Part shown: in pieces, positions 27,778 to 35,800 of the stretch
Layout of the letters: every line of letters starts with the position of its first letter
Numbering within the stretch: the first letter of the stretch is position 1
NCBI GenBank assembly: GCA_019240405.1
Contig: JAFAYL010000057.1
Location: forward strand, 59,534 to 123,533
DNA: 64,000 bases
Source of the DNA: Acidobacteriaceae bacterium
GTDB lineage: Bacteria > Acidobacteriota > Terriglobia > Bryobacterales > Bryobacteraceae
Direction: 5' to 3'
Notes under the pieces: generated by a model
The model's database searches: none
Told to the model about the DNA's origin: nothing
What the model saw: only the letters and a program-made list of their open reading frames with translations
Position numbers and translations under genes: made by a program

Positions 27778-29310
27778 GTGACGCGTCGTCAACTGCTGGT
27801 CTCCGCTTCTGCTTGCATTGCGAACGGAATAGTGGCCCGCGCACTTTCAACAGCCAGCGACGATCTCGATTTCGCCTCAGCGCTCGACGCTGCTGCCGCA
27901 ATCAAGGCGAAGCAGGTCTCATCGGTGGAACTTACGCGCCGAATTTTCGCGCGCATCGACAAATACAATCCTAAACTCAACGCGTTCACGTACGAGATGC
28001 GAGATCAAGCGCTCGTTCAAGCTCGCCAGGCCGACGCGGCTTTGATGAAAAGCGGTCAGGTCGGGCCATTCCATGGAGTACCAATATGCGTGAAAGAGTC
28101 GTTCGGGGTCAAAGGCGAGCCGGACACCTGGGGCATTGTCGCCTTTAAAGAATCGAAGGCCCCGCAAAATTCCAATGCTGTCCAGCGTCTGCTGAATGCA
28201 GGAGCCGTCCTGGTCGGCGGCACCAACGTGCCTTTAAATCTGATGGATTGGCAAAGCTTCAATGACATTTACGGCACAACGAATAATCCTTGGGATCTAA
28301 CGCGCACGCCGGGAGGATCGTCCGGCGGAAGTGCTGCAGCGCTAGCTGCCGGCCTCTCGTATCTGAGCGTTGGCAGCGACATCGGCGGTTCGCTCCGCGT
28401 ACCCGCAAGCTTCTGTGGGATCTATTCACATAAGCCAAGCCTTGATTTGATTAACCTAAGTGGCCTTCAACCTGGCGGCGAGGCTGGTTTGCCTGGCTTC
28501 TCAACTGGACTCGCAGTTGCAGGGCCGATGGCACGTAGCGCGCCGGATCTGTTCGTTGCCCTCAAAGTGCTCGCCGGTCCGGAAGGATACGATCGCAAGG
28601 CGTGGTCCTGGACTCTTCCGCCACCCCGCCAGCACACCCTGAAGGACTTCCGTGTTGGTTACATACTAGATAGCCCGCTCGCTAGCCCGACTTCAGAAGT
28701 GCGCTCCGTACTCGATCGCGCTGTATCCGCCCTGAAGCGTACAGGAGCACAACTGCGGCCTGGCTGGCCGCCAAACTATAGTCTGAACGAAGCCTTCGAC
28801 AATTACATGTTTCTCCTGGGCGCCTTCAGCTTCAGCACCGAGGACAACGAGGCGCAAGAGCGCGACCGCAAACGATATCAACAGACCCAAGATCCGTTTG
28901 CCAAAGGTGCGCTCAGCTCGTATGCTGAGTGGCAACGACGGCATTTCAGACAGCTAACATTCCGCGAACTTTGGCAGCAGTACTTCGAGCAGATCGATGT
29001 ATTCCTCATGCCTTGCAGCTTCACTGTCGCGTTTGCTCACAATCACGAGGGAGATATGACCACAAGAAGCCTTGACACTCCCGATGGAAAACGGCCTTAC
29101 ATGCAGCTTATGCCGTGGATGGTCACCGCGACACTGACCGGTTGCCCGGCCACGGTTGCGCCAATTGGGCAGACTTCAGCCGGCCTGCCCGTTGGACTTC
29201 AGATCATGGGACCGTTCTGGGAGGACGCAACGCTCATCGAGTTCGCGACTCTCCTATATGACGAGATCGGCGGTTTCAAACCGCCTCCAGGGTATAGCGC
29301 CGAAGCTTAA
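27778..29310 (+). CDS. Amidase-signature family enzyme, probably exported
   Basis: 510 residues. The catalytic triad is visible: Lys106 in GVPICVKESFGVKG, cis-Ser182 in TPGGSSGGSAAALAAG and nucleophile Ser205 in GSDIGGSLRVPASFCG. It hydrolyses an amide bond; the substrate class cannot be set from sequence. The N-terminus (TRRQLLVSASACIANG) has twin arginines and a hydrophobic stretch like a Tat signal peptide. The start is GTG 27778. The gene is divergent from lepB and followed 16 bases later by the BON lipoprotein gene on the same strand. Confidence 0.88.
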   Translation: MTRRQLLVSASACIANGIVARALSTASDDLDFASALDAAAAIKAKQVSSVELTRRIFARIDKYNPKLNAFTYEMRDQALVQARQADAALMKSGQVGPFHGVPICVKESFGVKGEPDTWGIVAFKESKAPQNSNAVQRLLNAGAVLVGGTNVPLNLMDWQSFNDIYGTTNNPWDLTRTPGGSSGGSAAALAAGLSYLSVGSDIGGSLRVPASFCGIYSHKPSLDLINLSGLQPGGEAGLPGFSTGLAVAGPMARSAPDLFVALKVLAGPEGYDRKAWSWTLPPPRQHTLKDFRVGYILDSPLASPTSEVRSVLDRAVSALKRTGAQLRPGWPPNYSLNEAFDNYMFLLGAFSFSTEDNEAQERDRKRYQQTQDPFAKGALSSYAEWQRRHFRQLTFRELWQQYFEQIDVFLMPCSFTVAFAHNHEGDMTTRSLDTPDGKRPYMQLMPWMVTATLTGCPATVAPIGQTSAGLPVGLQIMGPFWEDATLIEFATLLYDEIGGFKPPPGYSAEA

Positions 29311-29326
29311 GCGCTAGTCTGAAGTC

Positions 29327-30334
29327 GTGAACACGAGATTCTGGCCGCGTACTACCTTCCTCGCAATCCTCACGCTCATGTGCTTGATTGTTGCCTGTAC
29401 AACCACGCCCAGCGATGATGCGCTCGCAACTAAGATCAAGGCGAGCCTCTTCTCAGATCCAACAACAAAGGCGGCAAATTTGAACATCGCTGTTAAAGAT
29501 GGCGTCGTCACGCTCTCTGGTGACGTTCCAAGCTCGGATGTGGAGCTGAAGGCCATGAAAGTCGCGAATAGCACACCGGGAGTAAAGCGTGTGAATGATC
29601 AGATGAAAGTGAACACTGCTCTCGCCGCGAATGAATCGCCATCGAACCAAGCGGCGACGCAACCTCCACCTAACCAAACACCGGCTCCAACTCCGCCGGC
29701 CCAAGCCCCGACCGCGGCACCTGCTCCGAACCCCAAGCCTGCGCCGGCGCTTCAGCCGGGTCCCCCAATTACAGGCACGCCCGTGCAATCAACCACTCCT
29801 GCGAAACCGCGCCCACAACCCGTGCGCTTCACCATTCCGGCCGGGGAGGCCGTTACCGTCCGCATGATCGATTCCATCGACTCCTCCCGTAATGTCGAGG
29901 GCCAAGTCTTCAGAGCCTCTCTTGCTTCTCCGCTCACCTCTCGCGGCCATGTAGTCGTAACAACCGGAGCGAACGTCAGTGTCGTGCTTGCAGACGTACG
30001 AGAGGCTGGGCGCATTAAGGGTCGCAGCGAGCTAGAAGTGCGGCTTTCCCGATTGGAATACCAAGGCCGCAGCTATCGCTTGGTGAGTACGTCTTATTCA
30101 GAGCAGGGTAATGCGCGCGGAGAGCAGACCGCCAAAAGAACCGGTATCGGTGCGGTTGCAGGTGCGGTGATCGGCGCGATTGCGGGCGGCGGAAAAGGTG
30201 CGGCTATAGGCTCTGCAGCAGGCGCCGGAGCTGGTGTCGGTTCACAGGTCTTTACGCACGGTCAGCGAGTCAGAATCCCATCGGAAACCATCATCACGTT
30301 CCGCTTGCAAGCCCCACTCAGCATCGAAAAGTAG
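29327..30334 (+). CDS. BON-domain lipoprotein with glycine-zipper C-terminus
   Basis: 335 residues. Lipoprotein signal with lipobox LIVAC (Cys25). A BON domain follows (about 30-103: LATKIKASLFSDP, VKDGVVTLSGDVPSSDVELK, ANSTPGVKRVNDQM), then a proline/alanine-rich linker of about 70 residues. A beta-rich domain comes next (VRFTIPAGEAVTVRMIDSID), and a glycine-zipper segment (GIGAVAGAVIGAIAGGGKG) near the end. BON domains often bind phospholipid or link to the cell envelope. Likely an envelope integrity or stress lipoprotein. GTG start. Convergent with ftsH. Confidence 0.85.
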   Translation: MNTRFWPRTTFLAILTLMCLIVACTTTPSDDALATKIKASLFSDPTTKAANLNIAVKDGVVTLSGDVPSSDVELKAMKVANSTPGVKRVNDQMKVNTALAANESPSNQAATQPPPNQTPAPTPPAQAPTAAPAPNPKPAPALQPGPPITGTPVQSTTPAKPRPQPVRFTIPAGEAVTVRMIDSIDSSRNVEGQVFRASLASPLTSRGHVVVTTGANVSVVLADVREAGRIKGRSELEVRLSRLEYQGRSYRLVSTSYSEQGNARGEQTAKRTGIGAVAGAVIGAIAGGGKGAAIGSAAGAGAGVGSQVFTHGQRVRIPSETIITFRLQAPLSIEK

Positions 30335-30369
30335 CGGCCCTGGCTTACCCGGCCCGCAGCGCTAGCTCA

Positions 30370-32292
30370 TCACGCCGGCTGCGGACTCTCTCCTCCCACG
30401 AGCCCGGGTAGCGCGTTCCCACCCGGATGCGGAGCGATCACGATGCCTCCCTCGGGCGGCGTGGTCGGCTTGGTTTCAGTCGTGAGTTGTGGGAGCGTCT
30501 TGCCATTGATCAGGTCCATCACTTCGGAACCTTCCAAAACTTCGCGCTCCAGAAGGGCAGCCGCTATACGCACCAGGGCATCGGAACGCTCCACGATAAT
30601 CTGCCGCGCGCGGGTATACGCGTCCTCGACCAGCTTGCGAACCTGTTCATCAATCTTGATCGCCGTCGCTTCGCTGTAATCGCGGTGTTGAGCGATCTCG
30701 CGCCCAAGAAAGATCTGTTCGTCCTTTTTCCCGAAACTCAACGGGCCCAGTTCGCTCATGCCCCATTCGCAGACCATCTTGTGCGCCATTTCTGTCGCGC
30801 GCTCAATATCGTTCCCTGCGCCCGTCGTCATCTGGTTCAGGAAAATCTCTTCCGCAATACGTCCGCCCATCAGAATCGCAAGCCGGGTTTGCAAGTAGTT
30901 CTTGTCGTGCGACAGCTTGTCATCCAGCGGCAACTGCATGGTCAAGCCTAGCGCCATCCCGCGCGGAATAATCGTGACCTTGTGCAACGGATCGGAATCT
31001 TCCAGCAGCGCCGCAACCAGAGCGTGCCCGGCCTCGTGATACGCCGTCATCTTCTTCTCTTTGTCGCTGATGATCATGCTCTTGCGTTCCACGCCCATCA
31101 GCACCTTGTCTTTCGCCAGCTCGAAATCGAACTGAGTGACAACCTTCCTGTTCTGACGCGCGGCGACAAGTGCCGCCTCATTCACAAGGTTCGCCAAGTC
31201 AGCGCCTGCAAAGCCAGGTGTTCCGCGCGCGATCACAGAGAGATCGACATCATCTCCCAGCGGCGTCTTTTTCGTGTGCACTTTCAGAATGCTTTCGCGC
31301 CCGCGAACGTCCGGACGGTCAACCACAACGCGGCGATCGAATCGTCCCGGTCGCAGCAGCGCCGGATCCAGCACATCGGGCCGGTTCGTCGCCGCAACAA
31401 GAATCACACCTTCGTTCGATTCGAATCCATCCATTTCGACGAGCAACTGATTCAGCGTCTGCTCACGCTCATCGTGGCCGCCGCCGAGACCCGCGCCTCG
31501 ATGCCGCCCCACCGCGTCAATTTCGTCGATAAAAATGATGCAGGGCGCGTTCTTTTTTCCTTGTTCGAACAAATCGCGGACGCGGCTAGCACCCACGCCC
31601 ACAAACATCTCGACGAAATCGGAGCCCGAAATAGAGAAAAACGGCACATTGGCTTCGCCCGCAATGGCCCGCGCCAACAATGTCTTGCCTGTCCCCGGCG
31701 GTCCGATTAAAAGCACGCCTTTGGGAATCCGGCCGCCAAGCTTCTGAAATTTCTGCGGCTCTCGGAGGAACTCAATTATTTCCTGCAACTCCTCTTTTGC
31801 CTCTTCAACTCCGGCAACATCCTTGAACGTGACCTTCTTCTGTTGGGACGAATGAAGCCGGGCGCGGCTCTTGCCAAAGCTGAGCGCCTTGTTTCCGCCA
31901 CTCTGCATCTGCCGCATCATGAAAATCCATAGCCCTAGCAGAATCAATACTGGAACGGCGTTAAACAAAATACCGATCCACCCGTTTCCAGTCGAATCCT
32001 TCCAGGTGTACTTGACTCCCTTCTCCTGGAGCATTTTCCAAATCTCGGGATAATTCGGCGGAATCACCGTATGAAAAGGCTTGGTCACGCCGTTGTCCGA
32101 CAGGGTGCCTTGCACATCCGTGCCGGTAACGTTCGCTTCTTTTACCTTGCCATCCTGCACGTAGCTGACAAATTCCGAGACCGATAAGTTGGTCGGCGTC
32201 GGACCTCTCCCCGTTTTCACGGCCATGTACACGAGAACAATGGCGCAGATGATAACTACCCAAAATACAGCGGTTTTTACATTTGAACTCAT
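30370..32292 (-). CDS. ftsH: ATP-dependent zinc metalloprotease FtsH
   Basis: 640 residues. Two membrane helices (about 7-25 and 105-126) flank a small periplasmic domain. The AAA+ module has Walker A GPPGTGKT (197-204), Walker B IIFIDEID, and the second region of homology [20 protein letters not shown]. The zinc site is HEAGH at 419-423. It degrades membrane and short-lived cytosolic proteins. The C-terminal tail is rich in Pro/Gly. tilS lies upstream on the same strand, 117 bases away, a common tilS-ftsH order. Confidence 0.97.
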   Translation of the reverse strand: MSSNVKTAVFWVVIICAIVLVYMAVKTGRGPTPTNLSVSEFVSYVQDGKVKEANVTGTDVQGTLSDNGVTKPFHTVIPPNYPEIWKMLQEKGVKYTWKDSTGNGWIGILFNAVPVLILLGLWIFMMRQMQSGGNKALSFGKSRARLHSSQQKKVTFKDVAGVEEAKEELQEIIEFLREPQKFQKLGGRIPKGVLLIGPPGTGKTLLARAIAGEANVPFFSISGSDFVEMFVGVGASRVRDLFEQGKKNAPCIIFIDEIDAVGRHRGAGLGGGHDEREQTLNQLLVEMDGFESNEGVILVAATNRPDVLDPALLRPGRFDRRVVVDRPDVRGRESILKVHTKKTPLGDDVDLSVIARGTPGFAGADLANLVNEAALVAARQNRKVVTQFDFELAKDKVLMGVERKSMIISDKEKKMTAYHEAGHALVAALLEDSDPLHKVTIIPRGMALGLTMQLPLDDKLSHDKNYLQTRLAILMGGRIAEEIFLNQMTTGAGNDIERATEMAHKMVCEWGMSELGPLSFGKKDEQIFLGREIAQHRDYSEATAIKIDEQVRKLVEDAYTRARQIIVERSDALVRIAAALLEREVLEGSEVMDLINGKTLPQLTTETKPTTPPEGGIVIAPHPGGNALPGLVGGESPQPA

Positions 32293-32409
32293 GAAATCAC
32301 CTTGTGCCGACCAAGCTTCTACGCACCTGGGAACGATCGCTTCGACCCAAACGCCACAATTCCCAACTCAGCGCCATACTATACAGACGTTCACACAGTC
32401 TCTTTCGGT

Positions 32410-33855
32410 TCAAAACGCCCGCTTTTCGGGCGTACCTGGGCGGTAGATCAGCCGGATCACGCGATCGCTCCCCATCGAACTCCCGAATTTGGCTGCGCTC
32501 CCGAATTGGCGAACCCAAACAATTTCCTCGCCGGAAATGACGACCGGCCAATGACGGCGTTCCCACAGCAACACTCGATGTTCCTGAAAAAGGGATTTTA
32601 CCTTTTCCAGTCCCGCGTGTCCGGAACGCTGGAGCGCATCGCCGGGCGCCCAATTCCGTACGTATATTGAACGTGGCGTTCCTTGCCCCGTCAGGGTGTC
32701 GGCATTTAAATCTATAGTTTCGACGCCAAAATTCTGTTCTCCCTTGAAACTAGCACAAAATGAGGACTCTCGTTCGGCCCAATTCAGCGAAATCGACCCG
32801 GCCTCAAACGGAAGCTCCGCAACTCTGCCGATTTCGAGATCAATTCGATAGCCGCGCTCCGGATTTCCAGCATTCGGGATGGCCAGACGCAACTTGTCGA
32901 AGGAGCGCAACGCATCCAGTCGCGGCAAAATTGTCCGATCGTGTCCGGCTGTACTGCGGCACAATTCGAGAATCGCATCGACATGCCTCATCTCAATCCC
33001 ACGCAGATCCCCCCTGGCCTCGTTCATCGCCCGCCGCAAAATCCTTCGCCGTACTGCGCTATCGAACCCCGCCAGCGCACTCACATCGAGAATTAATCCC
33101 GCTCGAGTTCGTGTTGCAATTCGCTCGAATGCGGGCTCAATCTCTCGCGCCCAATAGTCTTCTTCTGCCTGCGCGAGCTCGGCAGTCCGCGCCAAAATCT
33201 CTTCGATATTAGAATTGAAGTCTCGCGCCAGAATTGGCACGATTTCATGCCGCAAGCGGTTCCTGCTGAATTGGAGATTCGCATTCGATGAGTCCTCCCT
33301 CCAGCCGATTCCTTCCCCCTCCGCCCAGCGACGCACTTCTTCGCGGCTAGTCGTAAGCAAAGGCCGGATCAACCCCTCTTGCGTTACCATTCGCATTCCT
33401 GCCAAACCCGCAGTTCCCGAGCCACGCAGTAGACGCAGCAACACCGTCTCTGCCTGATCGCTCCTCGTATGCCCTAATGCGACTCGTTGCAGCGAATGCT
33501 CATTCATCGACCGCCGGTAGAAATTCCGCCTCGCCTCTCGCCACGCCTGTTCCAGATTGCCGCTACTCACGGCTTTGCTGCAATCAATCCGGCACGGTAG
33601 TCCGAGCGTCTCAGCCAACGATTTCACCCACTCCGCATCGGCTTCCGATTCCGCTCCTCTGAACCCATGATTCAGATGCAGCACAAGTAACTCAATTCCG
33701 AGCTTTTCAGAGAGGCGGTGAAGAAGATGCAAAAGGACCACGGAATCTGCGCCGCCCGATACCGCCACGCCCACGCGGTCACCGCGCGCCAGCATGTTAT
33801 AACGAGTGATGATTTCGGCCACCCGATCGAGCAACGTGTCAGCCAACATCGACAT
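32410..33855 (-). CDS. tilS: tRNA(Ile)-lysidine synthetase
   Basis: 481 residues. The PP-loop is GVAVSGGADSVVLLHLL (SGGADS at 33-38). Also present: LHLNHGFRGAESEADAEWV, ALGHTRSDQAETVLLRLLRG, and the central and C-terminal TilS domains (IYVRNWAPGDALQRSGHAGLEKVKSLF split region). It modifies C34 of tRNA-Ile(CAU) to lysidine using ATP and lysine. An ATG two codons downstream (33849) is an alternative start. Divergent from kdsC. Confidence 0.93.
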   Translation of the reverse strand: MSMLADTLLDRVAEIITRYNMLARGDRVGVAVSGGADSVVLLHLLHRLSEKLGIELLVLHLNHGFRGAESEADAEWVKSLAETLGLPCRIDCSKAVSSGNLEQAWREARRNFYRRSMNEHSLQRVALGHTRSDQAETVLLRLLRGSGTAGLAGMRMVTQEGLIRPLLTTSREEVRRWAEGEGIGWREDSSNANLQFSRNRLRHEIVPILARDFNSNIEEILARTAELAQAEEDYWAREIEPAFERIATRTRAGLILDVSALAGFDSAVRRRILRRAMNEARGDLRGIEMRHVDAILELCRSTAGHDRTILPRLDALRSFDKLRLAIPNAGNPERGYRIDLEIGRVAELPFEAGSISLNWAERESSFCASFKGEQNFGVETIDLNADTLTGQGTPRSIYVRNWAPGDALQRSGHAGLEKVKSLFQEHRVLLWERRHWPVVISGEEIVWVRQFGSAAKFGSSMGSDRVIRLIYRPGTPEKRAF

Positions 33856-33887
33856 TCTAAGTCCCGCTTAACGCTTCAGGCCGATCC

Positions 33888-34451
33888 ATGCAAATCAATC
33901 CGCCGCTTACGGAAGAAGCGCTACACAAGCTTGCTTCCGGAATCCAGCTATTACTAATGGATGTCGATGGCGTGATGACGGACGGCCGTTTGTACCTTGT
34001 GCCCGACACGAGCGGCAACATGGTCGAAACGAAAGGCTTCGATTCTCAGGACGGTATCGCCTTGCGATGGCTCCAATGGCACAACATCAAAACCGGTGTG
34101 ATCAGCGGCCGACAATCTCCCGCCACTGTCGAACGGGCCCGGCAGGTCGACATTACGTACGTCTTTCAGGGCCACATCGAGAAGATCCCGATTTACGAAC
34201 AGATCGTTGCCGATGCTAAAGTGCAGCCGGAAGAAATCGCCTATATCGGGGACGATCTCACCGATGTCGTCATCATGCGCCGGGTGGGCCTTTCTTTCGC
34301 TACTGCTAACGCGCGAGAGGAAGTGAAACGTTCTGCAAACGCTGTCACCTCTGCCGTGGGCGGCGCAGGCGCCGTTCGAGAAGTAATTGAACTACTTTTG
34401 AAGGCGAGAGGCGCCTGGGAAAACCTGCTCAGGAAATACGAAGTGAAGTAG
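33888..34451 (+). CDS. kdsC: 3-deoxy-D-manno-octulosonate 8-phosphate phosphatase
   Basis: 187 residues. HAD subfamily IIIA: catalytic LLMDVDGVMTDGRLYL (Asp25, Asp27), VISGRQSPATVERARQ, and IAYIGDDLTDVVIMRRVG for Mg binding; no cap domain. It removes the phosphate of KDO-8-P in lipopolysaccharide core synthesis. Its presence supports a Gram-negative envelope. Closely related small HAD phosphatases occur, but the FDSQDGIALRWLQWHNIKTG stretch fits KdsC. Confidence 0.9.
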   Translation: MQINPPLTEEALHKLASGIQLLLMDVDGVMTDGRLYLVPDTSGNMVETKGFDSQDGIALRWLQWHNIKTGVISGRQSPATVERARQVDITYVFQGHIEKIPIYEQIVADAKVQPEEIAYIGDDLTDVVIMRRVGLSFATANAREEVKRSANAVTSAVGGAGAVREVIELLLKARGAWENLLRKYEVK

Positions 34452-34476
34452 TGAGCTTTCGCCTCGGGGCCGCCAG

Positions 34477-35100
34477 CTACTTCACCTCAAACGCAAATTC
34501 TCGAAGCAGCTCGTTTTCAGGATTTCCCTGCGTCGAAGCGTAGAGTTGCAACAAATACGACCCGGGCTGTTTGATAGACGGGACCAACAAATCCACTTCT
34601 TCGTGACGAATTTGACTCGCCGTTTCCCATATTCCACTGCCGCGGGCATCTACCAACTTCGCTGTCACAGGGCCCTGGGCCAGATCGTGCGCATTCAGAT
34701 GCACATGAAGACGGTGATTTGCGGGTAAAACAGAACTCTCTGCGCCTCGATATGCCGAAAGGCTGGTTTCCGTGACAGGAGCGCCGTGCTGCATCATATT
34801 GGGAACTACTGCTACGCCAATCGCCAGCGCCGCAACAGCTCCTACCATCGACAACTTCGGAACAGTCAGCCAATCTCTCCAACTGCGTTCCCGCGCTGCG
34901 GCCTTCGCGGTCTGCTCCTGTTGCAGCTCGCGCAGAGCCACCCTAGTTGCCGCAATCTGTACTTCAAGATCTTCGAGGCGGCCTACGCACGCATTGCAGG
35001 CCAGAATATGCGTCTCCAAGCTCTCAAGTTCTTCTTCTGGAGTTTGATCCAAAAGAAATCGCTCGAGCTCGTCTTCGGTGGGGTGACTTTCCATAGCCAC
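34477..35100 (-). CDS. Single-pass zinc-finger anti-sigma factor
   Basis: 207 residues. The N-terminal zinc-finger anti-sigma domain (zf-HC2) shows HILACNAC (His31, Cys35, Cys38). A helix follows, then one membrane segment (about 82-100), then a 105-residue extracytoplasmic beta-rich domain (HRLHVHLNAHDLAQGPVTAK). This layout is that of an anti-sigma that holds an ECF sigma at the membrane and senses or is cut from outside. Third gene of the CHAT-sigma-anti-sigma operon; the GTG start is six bases after the sigma stop. An in-frame ATG at 35094 is an alternative. Confidence 0.83.
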   Translation of the reverse strand: MAMESHPTEDELERFLLDQTPEEELESLETHILACNACVGRLEDLEVQIAATRVALRELQQEQTAKAAARERSWRDWLTVPKLSMVGAVAALAIGVAVVPNMMQHGAPVTETSLSAYRGAESSVLPANHRLHVHLNAHDLAQGPVTAKLVDARGSGIWETASQIRHEEVDLLVPSIKQPGSYLLQLYASTQGNPENELLREFAFEVK

Positions 35101-35106
35101 TTAGTG

Positions 35107-35799
35107 TTATCTCCCAGCTTGCGCTCTCACGAATACTGAGAAAATTCCGTTACTCGCCAGTTTTTTCCGGCCTAACTCTCCGAATTTCGCTTTGGCTCGC
35201 GATTTCAACAGCCGGAATTGAGTCTCCGTCAACGCCATCTCGCGGCAGATCTGCTCTTGTGTCTGCTCTTTTAAGTAGAACCGCACTAGAATGTCGCGAT
35301 CCCGCTCGGAAAGCGAGCTCAACACGCTCTTCATCAGATCCGCTTTCTGCCGGATCATCGCTTCCTGCTCTGGATTCTCCTTGCGATCCGCAACTGTAAC
35401 GCCGCTTTCCAAATCGGTCTGTTCGCGCCGGCTGTGTACTGCCTGCTCGATATACGCTGCAACCTGCCGCCGCACCACGGTCCGCACAAACCCCATCAGG
35501 CGCTCCGGCTCTCGCAAATCGCCGCGCCGGATCGCGTTCACAACAATCAAAAATGTGTCGTGAACTTTGTCTTCGAGTTCCTGTGGCCCCAGTTGGCGGC
35601 ACAAGTAATAACGGATGCCTCTGCTGAACAGCTTGTAAAGCTGCTCCATTCCGGCGTCTTCGCCCGCTTTTACTTGGGCGACTAAGACGCTCCATTCAAC
35701 GGGAGCATGAGCGGTTCGAGATACCGTTTCCTGATTCGGCTGGCTGCTCTCGGAAGCCGGCACTGGACAAAGCTTGGCTTGGCTGGCGGGCATGGACAC
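35107..35799 (-). CDS. ECF RNA polymerase sigma factor in CHAT operon
   Basis: 230 residues. Sigma region 2 runs about 45-115 (LYKLFSRGIRYYLCRQLG, LEDKVHDTFLIVVNAIRRGD) and region 4 about 160-215 (LSSLSERDRDILVRFYLKEQ, TQEQICREMALTETQFRLLK with the helix-turn-helix). There is a 35-residue N-terminal extension. It starts one base after the CHAT stop; the ribosome-binding site AAGGAG is within the last two CHAT codons, so translation is coupled. GTG 35799 or ATG 35793 may be used. Next gene is the anti-sigma, as expected for a cognate pair. Confidence 0.9.
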   Translation of the reverse strand: MSMPASQAKLCPVPASESSQPNQETVSRTAHAPVEWSVLVAQVKAGEDAGMEQLYKLFSRGIRYYLCRQLGPQELEDKVHDTFLIVVNAIRRGDLREPERLMGFVRTVVRRQVAAYIEQAVHSRREQTDLESGVTVADRKENPEQEAMIRQKADLMKSVLSSLSERDRDILVRFYLKEQTQEQICREMALTETQFRLLKSRAKAKFGELGRKKLASNGIFSVFVRAQAGR

Positions 35800-35800
35800 G

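Noticed and set aside
30982..31710. 242-codon plus-strand frame
   Set aside because: Antisense to the ftsH AAA+ core; an effect of codon bias, not a gene.
35150..35695. 181-codon minus-strand frame overlapping the CHAT-operon sigma gene
   Set aside because: Other frame of a well-supported sigma factor; no domain pattern.
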